Shown: one piece after another, positions 35,059 to 43,790 of the stretch
Position numbering within the stretch: position 1 is the stretch's first letter
Layout of the letters: every line of letters begins with the position of its first letter
Assembly (NCBI GenBank): GCA_020850535.1
Contig: JADZEM010000176.1
Location: 1-48,095, forward strand
Direction of reading: 5' to 3'
DNA: 48,095 bases
Source: Chloroflexota bacterium
Lineage (GTDB): Bacteria > Chloroflexota > UBA6077 > JACCZL01
The notes under the pieces: model-generated
Databases searched by the model: none
Seen by the model: only the letters and a program-made list of their open reading frames with translations
Told to the model about the DNA's origin: nothing
Program-made: the position numbers and the translations under genes

Positions 35059-36204
35059 CTACCAGCGACCTCGTCGTCGCGGATCGAGGGTCGCGTACAT
35101 CGCAAGGAACACGGCGGTGATATCGAGAACGGTGGCCTGGGCGGCTTGCAGCACCAGGGACGACGAGATGGGCTCCCCGGCCAGTCGGGCGCCGGCGCTC
35201 GCCCGCGCGAGGCGCTGGAGCAGGGCCGTCGCGAGCAGCACGCCTGAGGCGGCCGGGGCGATGCGGCCGACCAGCGGCGCGGCAAACGGCAGGGCAACCA
35301 TCGTGCCGTACAGCCCGAAGGCCGTCAGGACGCGTCGCACGTCCATCCAGGCCCCGAAGCGCGGCCCGAGGATCAACAGGTTCTTGTGCCAGCGTTCGTA
35401 CATGCGGAGGTAGCCAGCGGCCTCGGCCGGGTACTCCGAGACGACGCGGCTGTCATGCACGACGCGGATGCGGTAGCCGGCCTGCCGCAACGACTGCGAC
35501 AGGTGGTAGTCCGTGCCGGTTGGCACGTGGGTCTCGAACGCGCCGACACGGTCGAGCACGGCGCGGGTCAGCGCGCAGTTGCGCCCGTGGAGGCCATCGC
35601 CCTCCCGCGGCAGCTGATGGTGCCACCAGCGGTCGATGAGCCACTGGTAGTGCACCAGCCCGGCCCGCCGCTCCTCCTCGCCCGGCTCAGAGAGACCGGT
35701 GGCAACCTCGGCCTCGCCCTGGAGGATCGGTGCCAGCAGCCGGAGGAACGCCTCGTCCACGAGTCGGCAGTCAGCATCCGTCAGCATGATGATGGAGCCG
35801 TGCGCCTCGGCGTAGCAGCGCTGCAAGGCGCGCTGCTTGCCCAGGCCCGGTTCCTGGTACACCACGCGGATCCGGTCTGAGGCCCGCTGGCTGGCAAGCT
35901 CGTAGGTGCCGTCCCGGCCGCCCGCGCAGAGGATCAGCTCGGCGGCCGGGTACGTCAGCGACTCGAAGCTGTCGATCAGCGCGCCGATGGTGTCGCGCTC
36001 GTTCCAGGCGGCCACCAGGACGCTGACGAGCGGCGCGCCTTCTCGGGCTACGCTGTCCACGGTCACGGGGGTTGGCAGCGTCTCGGCCGGGGGCGTCGCA
36101 CGGTACTGCTGCCATGCGCGCCAGCCCGACGCCCCGAGGAGCGCCACCGAGAGCGGCAGCGCCACGGTGTCCAGGAGCTGTCGTGCGCGTCTGACTACTT
36201 CCAT
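35059..36204 (-). CDS. Membrane-associated glycosyltransferase family 2
   Basis: 381 residues. An N-terminal hydrophobic segment (TVALPLSVALLGASGW) is followed by a GT-A domain: LVSVLVAAWNERDTIGALID, the aspartate-rich metal site TDADCRL and the acceptor-side TGTDYHLSQSLRQAGYRI. C-terminal helices (ALLQRLARASAG, VLQAAQATVLDITAVFLAM) anchor it. The layout resembles processive GT2 enzymes. The start overlaps the end of the upstream gene by 10 nt, consistent with one operon. Confidence 0.85.
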   Translation of the reverse strand: MEVVRRARQLLDTVALPLSVALLGASGWRAWQQYRATPPAETLPTPVTVDSVAREGAPLVSVLVAAWNERDTIGALIDSFESLTYPAAELILCAGGRDGTYELASQRASDRIRVVYQEPGLGKQRALQRCYAEAHGSIIMLTDADCRLVDEAFLRLLAPILQGEAEVATGLSEPGEEERRAGLVHYQWLIDRWWHHQLPREGDGLHGRNCALTRAVLDRVGAFETHVPTGTDYHLSQSLRQAGYRIRVVHDSRVVSEYPAEAAGYLRMYERWHKNLLILGPRFGAWMDVRRVLTAFGLYGTMVALPFAAPLVGRIAPAASGVLLATALLQRLARASAGARLAGEPISSSLVLQAAQATVLDITAVFLAMYATLDPRRRGRW

Positions 36205-37589
36205 GCGAGATCCGGCGCGGCGATGGTCGCCCAGGCCGATCCTTTCTCCCAGCGGTAGACCACGTCGTTGGCGACGCGCAGCTCCAGGTGGCGCGGGGTC
36301 TCGGCCCAGACGCCGGTCCCGCGCTCGACGACGCAGGCCGTCTCGTACGCCTCTGAGCGGACGCCCGGCAGCTGCACACCGGGCGGCAGCAGGGTGGTCA
36401 GGAAACGGAACGCCTTGTCGTTCCAGCCGACGACGGGCAGCACGTCGCGCAGGGTTGGGGCAACGGTGGGGCGGCCGGTCGCCGTCTGCGCCGAGAACCC
36501 TTCGGCTGTCGGGAAGGCGCCGGATGGACTCTGCGCCGCCAGCAGCCAGGAGAGGGTCGGTTCGAGGTCCGCCTCGTAGCCGTGTGGGCGCAGCGTCTCG
36601 ATGGCCCGCAGGATGTCGGCCACGCCGGCGATCCAGCGCGGGTAGACGTTCGTCGAGCCGTCGGCGTAGACCACCTGGGCAAAGCCGCCGTCGGCATCGC
36701 GGTACCGCAGCACGAACTCCATCGCTTCGAGGGCGCTGGTCAGATACCGCTCGTCGCTGGAGGCCCGGTAGCCCTCCACCAGGGCCGGCACGCAGCGGGC
36801 CACGTAGAACGGGAACAGCTTCTCGACGCGCTGCGAGCCGTAGGTATTCTGCCAGATGCCGCCCCGCTGCGGGCCGTCCTCGATCTGGTGAGCGCGAATG
36901 TGATCGAGGATCGGCAGGGCGTACCGCTCGATCAGCTCGACGCCGTCCGACGAGACCCGTGCCAGGGCGAGGATCGCCTCGGAAAGGGTGGCGGCCTTGT
37001 TCGGGACGAACGTCGGCGTGGACGGATCGTCCTGGAGCATGCCGCTCTCGCCGTTCCAGAGCCTGCCGAGCTGGGCGACCCGCACGTTCCGCTCGGCGGC
37101 CATCTGGTAGGCTCGCCAGGAATCATCGCCGCGCTCACGGAGTGTGGTGGCCAGTGCCAGCAACGCGATGTCGCAGGCGGCTTCGTGGGGGGTTCCGCCG
37201 GTGTAGGGGTTCAACTCGAAGCAGGAGCTCTCGAAGTGGCCCGAGGGGAGCTGGCCGCCCCGAATGTCGTCGCCGGCCCGCTTCGCCTTCGCGAGCCAGC
37301 GCGCCTCGCCGGTCACCGAGGCGAGGGTCAGGTAGCCGTGGATGATCCCCTCATACCGCCAATCCAGGCCGGGGCCGGTGTACAGCAGACAGTTCTGCCA
37401 CCAGTGCGCGACGGGGCCGGTGTAACCGGACGGACCGCGCATCGTCTCCAGCCAGGCGTCAAGACGCGCGACAGCGAGGCCCAGGGCAGGCCGGTCGTGG
37501 CCCAGGGCAGGCCGGTCGTGGCCCACGTCGGGCTGGCCGTGGCCGATGGCAGGCCGGTCGTGGCCCACGTCGGGCCGGTCCGGGGTCAT
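36195..37589 (-). CDS. Alpha/alpha-barrel-like protein with N-terminal heptapeptide repeats
   Basis: 464 residues from ATG 37589. The first ~40 residues are a repeat of GHDRP-type heptads (see 37479-37583). The rest looks like an (alpha/alpha)6 toroid: WHELIX-like blocks such as WRYEGIIHGYLTLASVTGEA, WLAKAKRAGDDI, GTPHEAACDIALLALATTL and WIAGVADILRAIETLR recur at about 50-60 residue spacing, with aromatic/acidic loops (GHFESSCFELNPYTGG). Such folds occur in glycoside hydrolases, polysaccharide lyases and epimerases. The catalytic class is not assignable. Context suggests trimming or modification of the glycan; no signal peptide is seen. Confidence 0.6.
   Translation of the reverse strand: MTPDRPDVGHDRPAIGHGQPDVGHDRPALGHDRPALGLAVARLDAWLETMRGPSGYTGPVAHWWQNCLLYTGPGLDWRYEGIIHGYLTLASVTGEARWLAKAKRAGDDIRGGQLPSGHFESSCFELNPYTGGTPHEAACDIALLALATTLRERGDDSWRAYQMAAERNVRVAQLGRLWNGESGMLQDDPSTPTFVPNKAATLSEAILALARVSSDGVELIERYALPILDHIRAHQIEDGPQRGGIWQNTYGSQRVEKLFPFYVARCVPALVEGYRASSDERYLTSALEAMEFVLRYRDADGGFAQVVYADGSTNVYPRWIAGVADILRAIETLRPHGYEADLEPTLSWLLAAQSPSGAFPTAEGFSAQTATGRPTVAPTLRDVLPVVGWNDKAFRFLTTLLPPGVQLPGVRSEAYETACVVERGTGVWAETPRHLELRVANDVVYRWEKGSAWATIAAPDLAWK
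37479..37583 (-). repeat. Five in-frame 21-bp repeats inside the alpha/alpha-barrel gene
   Basis: Units at 37479, 37500, 37521, 37542 and 37563, each 21 bp and variants of GCCCAGGGCAGGCCGGTCGTG; the first two are identical. On the coding strand they encode seven-residue repeats of the GHDRPxx type immediately after the start codon. In-frame length preserves the reading frame if the copy number changes. Confidence 0.9.
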
Positions 37590-38365
37590 GGTGCGGCTCC
37601 CGGCTGCGCCGACCAGGCCTGTGGCGGGTGCGCGCGCAGCAGCACCACCGAGCCAAGGTGCGCCAGCCAGCCACGCTCCACGAAGGCGGCCCGCGCGCTG
37701 ACGCCCAGCCGGTCGGCCAGCGCCGGCCTCCGTATGACGGTCGCCGCCCGCTCCAGCACGCTCAGCCCGAGGGCGCGCACGCCCCGAAATCCGAGCGGCG
37801 CGTCGAGGGTCCAGCCCCGGGCCAGCAGCCGGTTGGCGACCGCCCGCCCGCTCAACAGCTCGGTGACCGGGGCGGCTCCAGGGGCGGCTCGCTCGGGCAG
37901 GTTGCGCCCGAGCAGGGGCGTCGTGCAGATGACCAGCAACTGTCCGCGCTCGGCCAGCCGCTCCGAGAGGCTGGCCAGCGTTGTGGGCCACTGGGCGGCC
38001 GTCGGCTCGATCCAGAGGGCCGTGTCGAAGGCTGCCCGCGGGTCGGTTGGCCCGGAGAGGCCGCGCGTGACGACAGTCAGGGCGGCGATGTCGCGGGCGT
38101 CCTCCGGCGCGAGGCTGGCCTGCCCAAACCAGACCCCGCCCAGCCGGCGCATCGCTTCCTGCCCGAGCAGGGGGTGATCGGCAACCACCACGCGGCTGCC
38201 GCCGTGCTCCCAGGCGGCCCGGGCCGCCTGGTCGAGTGCCCACTGGTAGGCGAGGCTCGGGCGGCGGGTCGGCCAGCCGTCGGTCAGGCCGGGCACGGCC
38301 ATGCGCGCAGCGTGCGTCGCCGCGCCTGGGCGGTCAGCCAGCATGGACGGCCGTTGGACCTGCAT
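37586..38365 (-). CDS. Hypothetical protein in glycan cluster, weakly methyltransferase-like
   Basis: 259 residues or fewer; the start is uncertain (38365, 38344 or 38302), and the first two overlap the end of the upstream GT4 gene. Its stop overlaps the next start as ATGA, so translation is coupled. The segments SRVVVADHPLLG, FDTALWIEPTAAQWPTTLAS and ERGQLLVICTTPLLGRN have the strand-helix rhythm of a Rossmann methyltransferase. There is no glycine-rich SAM motif, so it may be a degenerate relative. I do not assign a function. Confidence 0.6.
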   Translation of the reverse strand: MQVQRPSMLADRPGAATHAARMAVPGLTDGWPTRRPSLAYQWALDQAARAAWEHGGSRVVVADHPLLGQEAMRRLGGVWFGQASLAPEDARDIAALTVVTRGLSGPTDPRAAFDTALWIEPTAAQWPTTLASLSERLAERGQLLVICTTPLLGRNLPERAAPGAAPVTELLSGRAVANRLLARGWTLDAPLGFRGVRALGLSVLERAATVIRRPALADRLGVSARAAFVERGWLAHLGSVVLLRAHPPQAWSAQPGAAP

Positions 38366-39533
38366 CCACCGCCTCCACGGGGGCCGGGCGACCTGCCCGC
38401 CCGGTCACCTGCTCGTACAGAGCCTCCAGCCGCCGCCCGATGGCCGGCCAGGTGTAGCGCTCGTGGACGTGGGCCAGTCCGCGCGCGCCCATCGTGTCCC
38501 GCGTCGAGCGGTCCTGCACGATACGGGTGATCGCCTCGGCCAGCCCGGGCGTGTCGCCCGGCTCGACCAGCAGCCCGGTCTCGCCGTGCTTCACCACGGT
38601 CCGCACGCCAGGGATGTTGTGCGCGATGACCGGTACGCCACAGGCCATGCCTTCGATCAGCACCATGCCGAACGACTCTGGGGGGAACGAGGGCAGCACT
38701 ACCACGTCAGCCGCCGCGTAGTAGGGCGGCAGCTGGGCGTGCGGAATGCCACCAATGAATCTGGTGCGCTCGGACAGCCCCAGACGGTCAGTTTCGGCCT
38801 GGAAGCCGGGCCGGAGGTCGCCCTCGCCCACCAGCAGGCCGATGACGTCGCGGTCCTCGATCTGCGCCAGCGCCCGCAACAGATACTCGACGCCCTTGAA
38901 GTGGTGCGCGCGGTCCATCGCGCCGACGAACAGCACGACCCGCGCATCTGGGCTGATGCCGAGGCGTGCACGCACGCTCGCACCGTCAGCGTCCGGGCGG
39001 AAAATCTCCGTGTCCACGCCGTTCGGCATCTCGACGACATCGCTCCAGCGCCGCCGGAAGATGCCACCCAGCCGGCAGTTGGCCGCGTGATCGAGCGAGA
39101 CGGCCGCCAGCTTGCGCGCGCCGCCCAGGATGACGGGGGCCGTCACCCGGGAGTAGACCTCGAACAGCTTGCCGCGCCCACCATCCCCGATCAGGTCGTT
39201 GTGGTGGGTCAGCACGTACGGCACGCCGGTCGCCCGCGCCCGCGCCCAGATCATCTCCGCCCCGAAGATGAACGGGTAGTGGAGGTGGATCACGTCGAAG
39301 CGCTCAGGGGAGAGCAGGCCCGGGAGCAGCGGCGCGTTGCCGATCCGGAACGCTGGCGGCAGCCGCCGCACGCGCACACCTTCGGGGGCCTCGCGGTCGC
39401 CGGGGCCGTAGGCTGCCGTGAGCACCGTCACGTCATGCCCGAGCCGTGCCAGCTCCTGGGCGTTGCGGTAGCAGACCATGCCGGTCCCAGCGTAGTACGG
39501 GGGGAAGGTCGCCGTGACATGGGCGATCCGCAT
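38334..39533 (-). CDS. Glycosyltransferase family 4
   Basis: 399 residues from ATG 39533 (MRIAHVTATFPPYYAGTGMV), eight codons inside the open frame; the chosen start matches the first beta strand of GT-B enzymes. Clear GT4 features: FDVIHLHYPF, MPNGVDTEIFRPDADG, VVLFVGAMDRAHHFKGVEYL and the EX7E motif in FPPESFGMVLIEGMACGVPV. Similar to PimB/WcaI-like mannosyl- or galactosyl-transferases; the sugar is unknown. The gap to the preceding GT2 gene is 17 nt. Confidence 0.9.
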   Translation of the reverse strand: MRIAHVTATFPPYYAGTGMVCYRNAQELARLGHDVTVLTAAYGPGDREAPEGVRVRRLPPAFRIGNAPLLPGLLSPERFDVIHLHYPFIFGAEMIWARARATGVPYVLTHHNDLIGDGGRGKLFEVYSRVTAPVILGGARKLAAVSLDHAANCRLGGIFRRRWSDVVEMPNGVDTEIFRPDADGASVRARLGISPDARVVLFVGAMDRAHHFKGVEYLLRALAQIEDRDVIGLLVGEGDLRPGFQAETDRLGLSERTRFIGGIPHAQLPPYYAAADVVVLPSFPPESFGMVLIEGMACGVPVIAHNIPGVRTVVKHGETGLLVEPGDTPGLAEAITRIVQDRSTRDTMGARGLAHVHERYTWPAIGRRLEALYEQVTGRAGRPAPVEAVDAGPTAVHAG

Positions 39534-39550
39534 ACGGCCAGCCACCGGGA

Positions 39551-40681
39551 CTACCACCTCACGACGGCGCGCGTTGCTCCGAGCAGCACGCGGAAGATCG
39601 GGTTGCAGATGCGTGCGGCCAGGGTGGCAGCAGGAGACGTGCCAACCTGGCCGAAGTCAAGGTCGGGGACACAGACGCCGAGGATGGCGCGGTCTGGCAC
39701 GCGGCGCTGCTGCTGAGTCTGGCGGCGGGCGGCCATGATCTCATCCCAACTGGCGGCAACCCAGCGGTAGGCGCGCAGCTTCTCCTGCGCACGCTGGCGC
39801 TGGAGCAGCAGCACGTAGCCCCAGGTCAGCGCTTCGGCCAGCGCCAGCGACGGCAGCAGGGCCGCCAGCGTACGCCAGCGGTACGCCTTGAGCAGCAGCC
39901 GGTAGCGGTTGCGCTCCAGGTGGTACGTCTTGTTCGGGCCGAACCGCAGCTCGTAGTCGTGCAGCACCTCGGAGGCCGGCACGTAGCGGATGGTGTACCC
40001 GGCCAGCCGCACCCGCACCGAGAGATCGGTGTCCTCGACGTACAGGAAGTACGCCTCGTCGAAGCCGCCGAGCGTCTGGAACAGCGCGCGGCGCATGGCG
40101 AACGCGGCCCCCGAGATCAGGCCGATCTCTTCGTCCTGTGGGTAGCGGCCATGCGGCTGCCCAACCCCTCGGCAGAGCGAGAGGCCCGTCGGGTGCAGCT
40201 CGTTGCCGGCGGCGTTGAGCCGGTCCGGCGTCCGCGTCAGCAGGATCCGCGAGGTCGTCATGCCGGCCTCAGGGTGGCGCTCCAGGGAGCCGATCAGCCC
40301 GTCGATCCAGCCCGGCCGGACCTCAGTATCCGGGTTGAGGAACACCAGGTACTCGCCGGTGGCGTGCTGGGCGGCCAGGTTGCAGCCGTAGCCGAAGCCG
40401 CCGTTGCGAGCGCTGCGGATCAGGCGAACCGTCGGCAGACGGGCCTCGATCAGCTCAGCGCTCCCGTCGGTGGACTGGTTGTCCACGACGATGATCTCGG
40501 TGGCCGGGCGGCCCTCGCGGAGGATCGAGCGCAAGCACGCTTCGATCTTCTCCGCGCCGTTGTAGTTCACGATGATGACGCTCGCACTGGCGGCGACGAC
40601 GCCGGCGTCACCAGTGCGCGTTATGGAATCTGCCGCCTTGGCGGGCGGCTGCGAGACGACCTGCACGCTACTGCGATCCAC
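39551..40681 (-). CDS. Glycosyltransferase family 2 (rhamnosyltransferase-like)
   Basis: 376 residues. The GT-A domain has VIIVNYNGAEKIEACLRSIL, IIVVDNQSTDGS, the metal site FLNPDTEV and the catalytic-base region GGFDEAYFLYVEDTDLSVRV. These are hallmarks of WbbL-like rhamnosyl/galactofuranosyl transferases. A C-terminal amphipathic region with LLPSLALAEALTWGYVLLL may attach it to the inner face of the membrane. Its start overlaps the preceding gene by 14 nt. The RfbC-like epimerase nearby would fit rhamnose or a related 6-deoxysugar as donor, but this is inference. Confidence 0.88.
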   Translation of the reverse strand: MDRSSVQVVSQPPAKAADSITRTGDAGVVAASASVIIVNYNGAEKIEACLRSILREGRPATEIIVVDNQSTDGSAELIEARLPTVRLIRSARNGGFGYGCNLAAQHATGEYLVFLNPDTEVRPGWIDGLIGSLERHPEAGMTTSRILLTRTPDRLNAAGNELHPTGLSLCRGVGQPHGRYPQDEEIGLISGAAFAMRRALFQTLGGFDEAYFLYVEDTDLSVRVRLAGYTIRYVPASEVLHDYELRFGPNKTYHLERNRYRLLLKAYRWRTLAALLPSLALAEALTWGYVLLLQRQRAQEKLRAYRWVAASWDEIMAARRQTQQQRRVPDRAILGVCVPDLDFGQVGTSPAATLAARICNPIFRVLLGATRAVVRW

Positions 40682-41684
40682 GTGGGATCAGCGAGAGCAG
40701 CAGCCCACGGACCGAGTGCAGGATCACCCCTGCGAAGAACGAGACGTGGCCGACCACCAGCAGCAGCACTGTGATCAGGCCGTAGCCGACGGCAAGCTGT
40801 CCGTAGTTGGTGTAGCGGTCCACGACGAACATCCCGAGGCCGAGACCGGCCAGCAGGATGATCAGGCCCGGCAGCGAGAAGAACAGCAGCGGGTGATGCT
40901 GACCGATCAACCGCATGATGCCGTTGAGGACGATCAGCCCGTGCACGAAGACGTTGCGCTTCGGCGGATCGTCGTACCGAATGATGATGGGGACTTCGGT
41001 CAGCCGCAGCCCGCGCTCGTGGGCCAGAAACTGCATCTCGGACTCGACCGAGAAGCTGCTCGAGCTGAAGCGGAAATTCTCCAGGGCGTGTTGCGAGAAG
41101 GCGCGGAAACCGCTCTGCGAATCGGTGACGGAGACGCCTGACGAGCGGTTGGTGATGAAGTTGAAGACGCGATGGCCCCAGATCCGTGCCAGCGGCACGT
41201 CGCTGGCCGGCTCCAGATAGCGGGAGCCGACGACGATATCAGCTTCGTCGTCCAGGACGGGCCGCACAACCTTCGGGATCTCGGCCGGGATGTGCTGGCC
41301 GTCGGCGTCGAGCGTGACGACGGCGTCCGCCTTGCGCTCTTGAGCGTAGCGAAAGCCGGTCTGCAAGGCGACGCCCTTGCCCTGATTCTCCTCATGCCGG
41401 ACAACGGTTGCGCCGGCCCGGTGCGCGATGTCCGCCGTGGCGTCTGCCGAGCCATCGTCGACGACGATGACCTCGTCGACGTGGGGCAGCACCTTCAGGA
41501 TCACGCTGCCGATGGACCGCTCCTCGTTAAAGGCCGGCACCACGGCGACGACTCGCGGATCAGTCCTGAGCCCTGGCTCGGCGCCCACCTCGCCGAGCAG
41601 CTCGCGGACGGTGTCGCGCGACGCTGGCGTCGCGTGCCGCCCCCAGGGCTCATCTCGCTCTCGTTCCAGTGTGCGCTGACTCAT
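40668..41684 (-). CDS. GT2 polyprenyl-phosphate sugar transferase (DPM/GtrB-like)
   Basis: 338 residues, first gene of the minus-strand glycan cluster, with AGGAG 6-7 nt before ATG 41684. Blocks: VVAVVPAFNEERSIGSVILK, VIVVDDGSADAT, TLDADGQH at the metal site and SGFRAFSQHALENF. Two C-terminal helices (LPGLIILLAGLGLGMFVV, LITVLLLVVGHVSFFAGVIL) are typical of enzymes that load a sugar on undecaprenyl phosphate. That lipid-linked sugar is the donor expected by the GT-C protein at the other end of the cluster, so the two may work in sequence. Confidence 0.88.
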   Translation of the reverse strand: MSQRTLERERDEPWGRHATPASRDTVRELLGEVGAEPGLRTDPRVVAVVPAFNEERSIGSVILKVLPHVDEVIVVDDGSADATADIAHRAGATVVRHEENQGKGVALQTGFRYAQERKADAVVTLDADGQHIPAEIPKVVRPVLDDEADIVVGSRYLEPASDVPLARIWGHRVFNFITNRSSGVSVTDSQSGFRAFSQHALENFRFSSSSFSVESEMQFLAHERGLRLTEVPIIIRYDDPPKRNVFVHGLIVLNGIMRLIGQHHPLLFFSLPGLIILLAGLGLGMFVVDRYTNYGQLAVGYGLITVLLLVVGHVSFFAGVILHSVRGLLLSLIPRGSQ

Positions 41685-42257
41685 GCACCACTCCTGTTCT
41701 GGTCGAGGTGACGCTCGTGCAGGTCAGCCGCTCGCGTTCGATATATCGGGTAGAGATACCGAGCGCGATAGACCGACAGGCACGCCCCCCGCAGCGTCGC
41801 GGATGAGGCCGCAGGAACAGGATGTGTGTCGGCGGTTGATTACATCCCTGGCGACGTGTTGAGAACACGTTGACATACGCCCAGTACTTGATCATAGTAA
41901 AACACTGCATAGTCATCGTGAGACTTCACGAGAATGAGTATGATGTCTACTGACGATTTGATGACGACCTCTTGAAGATGTGTGAGCAGATGGTCAAAAA
42001 ACGATGAGAGATACTATTCGACAATGCTCACTCATGGTGATGATCACTCATCATAACAATGAATGCGTCATTCCTGCCCATCGGCTTCTTGTGGGATTAC
42101 AGGCTTGCTCAAACAGTTCTTGACGGGATGCTTGGGTAGCCTCAACCGTTGCTGTCGATGATGCGTGCAGGGCGGTCTGCCGTGCCTCGCTCTTGCGCGT
42201 CGGGGTGGCGTGTGGGGTAGCCGTTGACCGCGCAGCGCTCGGCAGGCTCGTCGCCTG
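41685..42257. promoter_or_regulatory. Low-GC divergent regulatory region of the glycan locus
   Basis: 573 bp between divergent glycan genes with no gene. Bases ~41860-42120 are strikingly AT-rich for this genome. Visible elements: a perfect palindrome CGATATATCG at 41739-41748; a promoter-like pair at 41870-41898; an ATGGTGATGATCACTCATCAT-like region near 42032-42055 with imperfect dyads, including the TGATCA core; and many TGATGA/TCATCA-type words. It probably holds promoters and operators for both directions. No riboswitch core was recognised. Confidence 0.55.
41870..41898 (+). promoter_or_regulatory. Candidate promoter toward the methyltransferase gene
   Basis: A perfect TTGACA at 41870-41875 is followed after 17 nt by CATAGT at 41893-41898 (four of six to the -10 consensus), in an AT-rich context. 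It points to the plus-strand genes starting at 42258, about 350 nt downstream. Confidence 0.45.
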
Positions 42258-43139
42258 ATGGCGGTGGGTCTGTGCGACACACCGGAGGCAGCCTCCTTGG
42301 TGCTCTCATCCGTACGCTCGCCCGCTACAAGCGCCGGCCTCTCGAACGGCTGGCCTGGGCGCGCCATCCGCGAGCCATCACGGCGCGATGCCCACTACCT
42401 ACACCTGAAGCGGCTCGTGCTGACGCTGTCGGCTGCCGCGGCGCGCTGTCTGGAGCCGACAGCGACCTATCGGATCCTCGACATCGGCTCCGGGCGGAAG
42501 CCGTATTTCCCGATCTTCGAGCCGTACGCCCGCGAGTACATCGGGGTTGACCCGGGCGATGGTCTCGGCCCAGACGTGCGCGGCGCTGCCGAGCACCTGC
42601 CGTTCGCCGATGCGTCGGCGGATGTCATCGTTTCGACCCAGGTGCTCGAACACGTGGACAACCCGGATGCGACGGTGGCGGAGTGGCGGCGCGTTCTCCG
42701 TCCAGGCGGGCTGGTCATTGCCTCGACGCACGGGATGTACCTGTACCACCCGATCCCGAGCGACCACTGGCGCTGGACCCACACGGGCCTTCGCAAGCTC
42801 TTCGAGCGGAACGGTCTGCGCGTGCAGTCGCTGGAGGCCTGCGAGCGGACGCTCTCGGTCCTGGTGATGCTGCTCGGCATCCACGCATCGACGTTTGCTG
42901 ACCACCACGGCTTTGGCTGGCTGTTCCGAAGCGGGCTGGCAGGGGTACATGCGCTCATCGACCGCATCGACGGTGTCTCGACGAGCCAGGCCATTCCCGA
43001 TAGTGCGCTTCGCTGGGGGGCGATGCCCTGCTCGTACGTGATCGTCGCCGAGCAGCCATCTGGCGATCCGCCGCAGGACGCCGCGCCAGCGCCGCTGCCG
43101 GCGGACTGTCCGGCTGCGCGCATCCCGACGCTCGTCTGA
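42258..43139 (+). CDS. Class I SAM-dependent methyltransferase
   Basis: 293 residues. SAM motif I is YRILDIGSGRKPYFPIFEPY near residue 71, then YIGVDPGDG, the post-I block AAEHLPFADASADVIVSTQVL and EHVDNPDATVAEWRRVLRPGG, as in methyltransferase type 11. The tail (residues 190-293) is unusual, with Pro/Ala-rich sequence at the end. The N-terminal ~40 residues look weak in this frame, while the overlapping frame from 42224 encodes a more protein-like LARYKRRPLERLAWARHPRA. A frame error or frameshift near 42380 is possible. Likely role: O- or N-methylation of a sugar or lipid intermediate in the glycan locus. Confidence 0.82.
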   Translation: MAVGLCDTPEAASLVLSSVRSPATSAGLSNGWPGRAIREPSRRDAHYLHLKRLVLTLSAAAARCLEPTATYRILDIGSGRKPYFPIFEPYAREYIGVDPGDGLGPDVRGAAEHLPFADASADVIVSTQVLEHVDNPDATVAEWRRVLRPGGLVIASTHGMYLYHPIPSDHWRWTHTGLRKLFERNGLRVQSLEACERTLSVLVMLLGIHASTFADHHGFGWLFRSGLAGVHALIDRIDGVSTSQAIPDSALRWGAMPCSYVIVAEQPSGDPPQDAAPAPLPADCPAARIPTLV

Positions 43140-43232
43140 GCCAACCGCTTTCACCTTCACCCCGGCAGCCGGCCGCTCTGCGACTGGCCGCCGCCGTGCC
43201 CAAGACCATCGAGAGGGAGACCGCAACACAGC

Positions 43233-43790
43233 ATGAAGTTCATCGACACCGGCCTCAAGGACGCCTACAGCATCGAACTGGAGCCGATCTCCGATCAGCG
43301 AGGCTTCTTTGCACGGATCTTCTGCGTGGACGAGATGCGCGCCCTGGGGATGGAGACGGACATCGTGCAGGTCAACATGTCCCACAATCTCCGGAAGGGC
43401 GTCGTCCGTGGGATGCACTATCAGGTTGCGCCAGCGCCCGAGGCGAAGCTGATGCGGTGCATCCGTGGGGCCATCTACGATGTGATCGTGGACATGCGCG
43501 AGGACTCGCCGACCTACCTGCAGTGGTTCGGCATCGAGCTGAGCGCTGAGAATCGCAAGGCGCTGTACGTCCCGCCGATGTTCGCGCACGGCTACCAGGC
43601 ATTGACGGACGGCGCTGAGGTCTTCTACCCGACGACGGGCGTCTACACGCCGTCCTGCGAGCGCGGCATCCGCCACGACGATCCGGCCATCGGCATCCAG
43701 TGGCCGATCCCGCCCACCGAGATCTCGGCCAAGGATCAGTCGTGGCCTCTGCTGATTGTTGAGCGGCGGACGCCGGTGGCGGCACGCTGA
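43233..43790 (+). CDS. RfbC/RmlC-like dTDP-4-keto-6-deoxysugar epimerase family protein
   Basis: 185 residues, the normal length of this cupin-fold family. Conserved blocks: ISDQRGFFARIFCVDEM, HNLRKGVVRGMHYQ with the active-site histidine H62, DVIVDMREDSPTYLQW, LYVPPMFAHGYQAL and ERGIRHDDPAIGIQWP. In the segment that usually reads TTDYYxPxxE, this protein has TTGVYTPSCE, so one tyrosine of the pair is replaced by valine. It may be a 3,5-epimerase or a related 3- or 5-epimerase with altered specificity. Its stop overlaps the next ATG (TGATG), coupling it to the small membrane protein. Confidence 0.85.
   Translation: MKFIDTGLKDAYSIELEPISDQRGFFARIFCVDEMRALGMETDIVQVNMSHNLRKGVVRGMHYQVAPAPEAKLMRCIRGAIYDVIVDMREDSPTYLQWFGIELSAENRKALYVPPMFAHGYQALTDGAEVFYPTTGVYTPSCERGIRHDDPAIGIQWPIPPTEISAKDQSWPLLIVERRTPVAAR

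Noticed and set aside
42060-42257. GGTAGCCG near the methyltransferase start as a second GEMM riboswitch
   Set aside because: The GAAA tetraloop stem and the ACGCAAAGCC core are absent on both strands.
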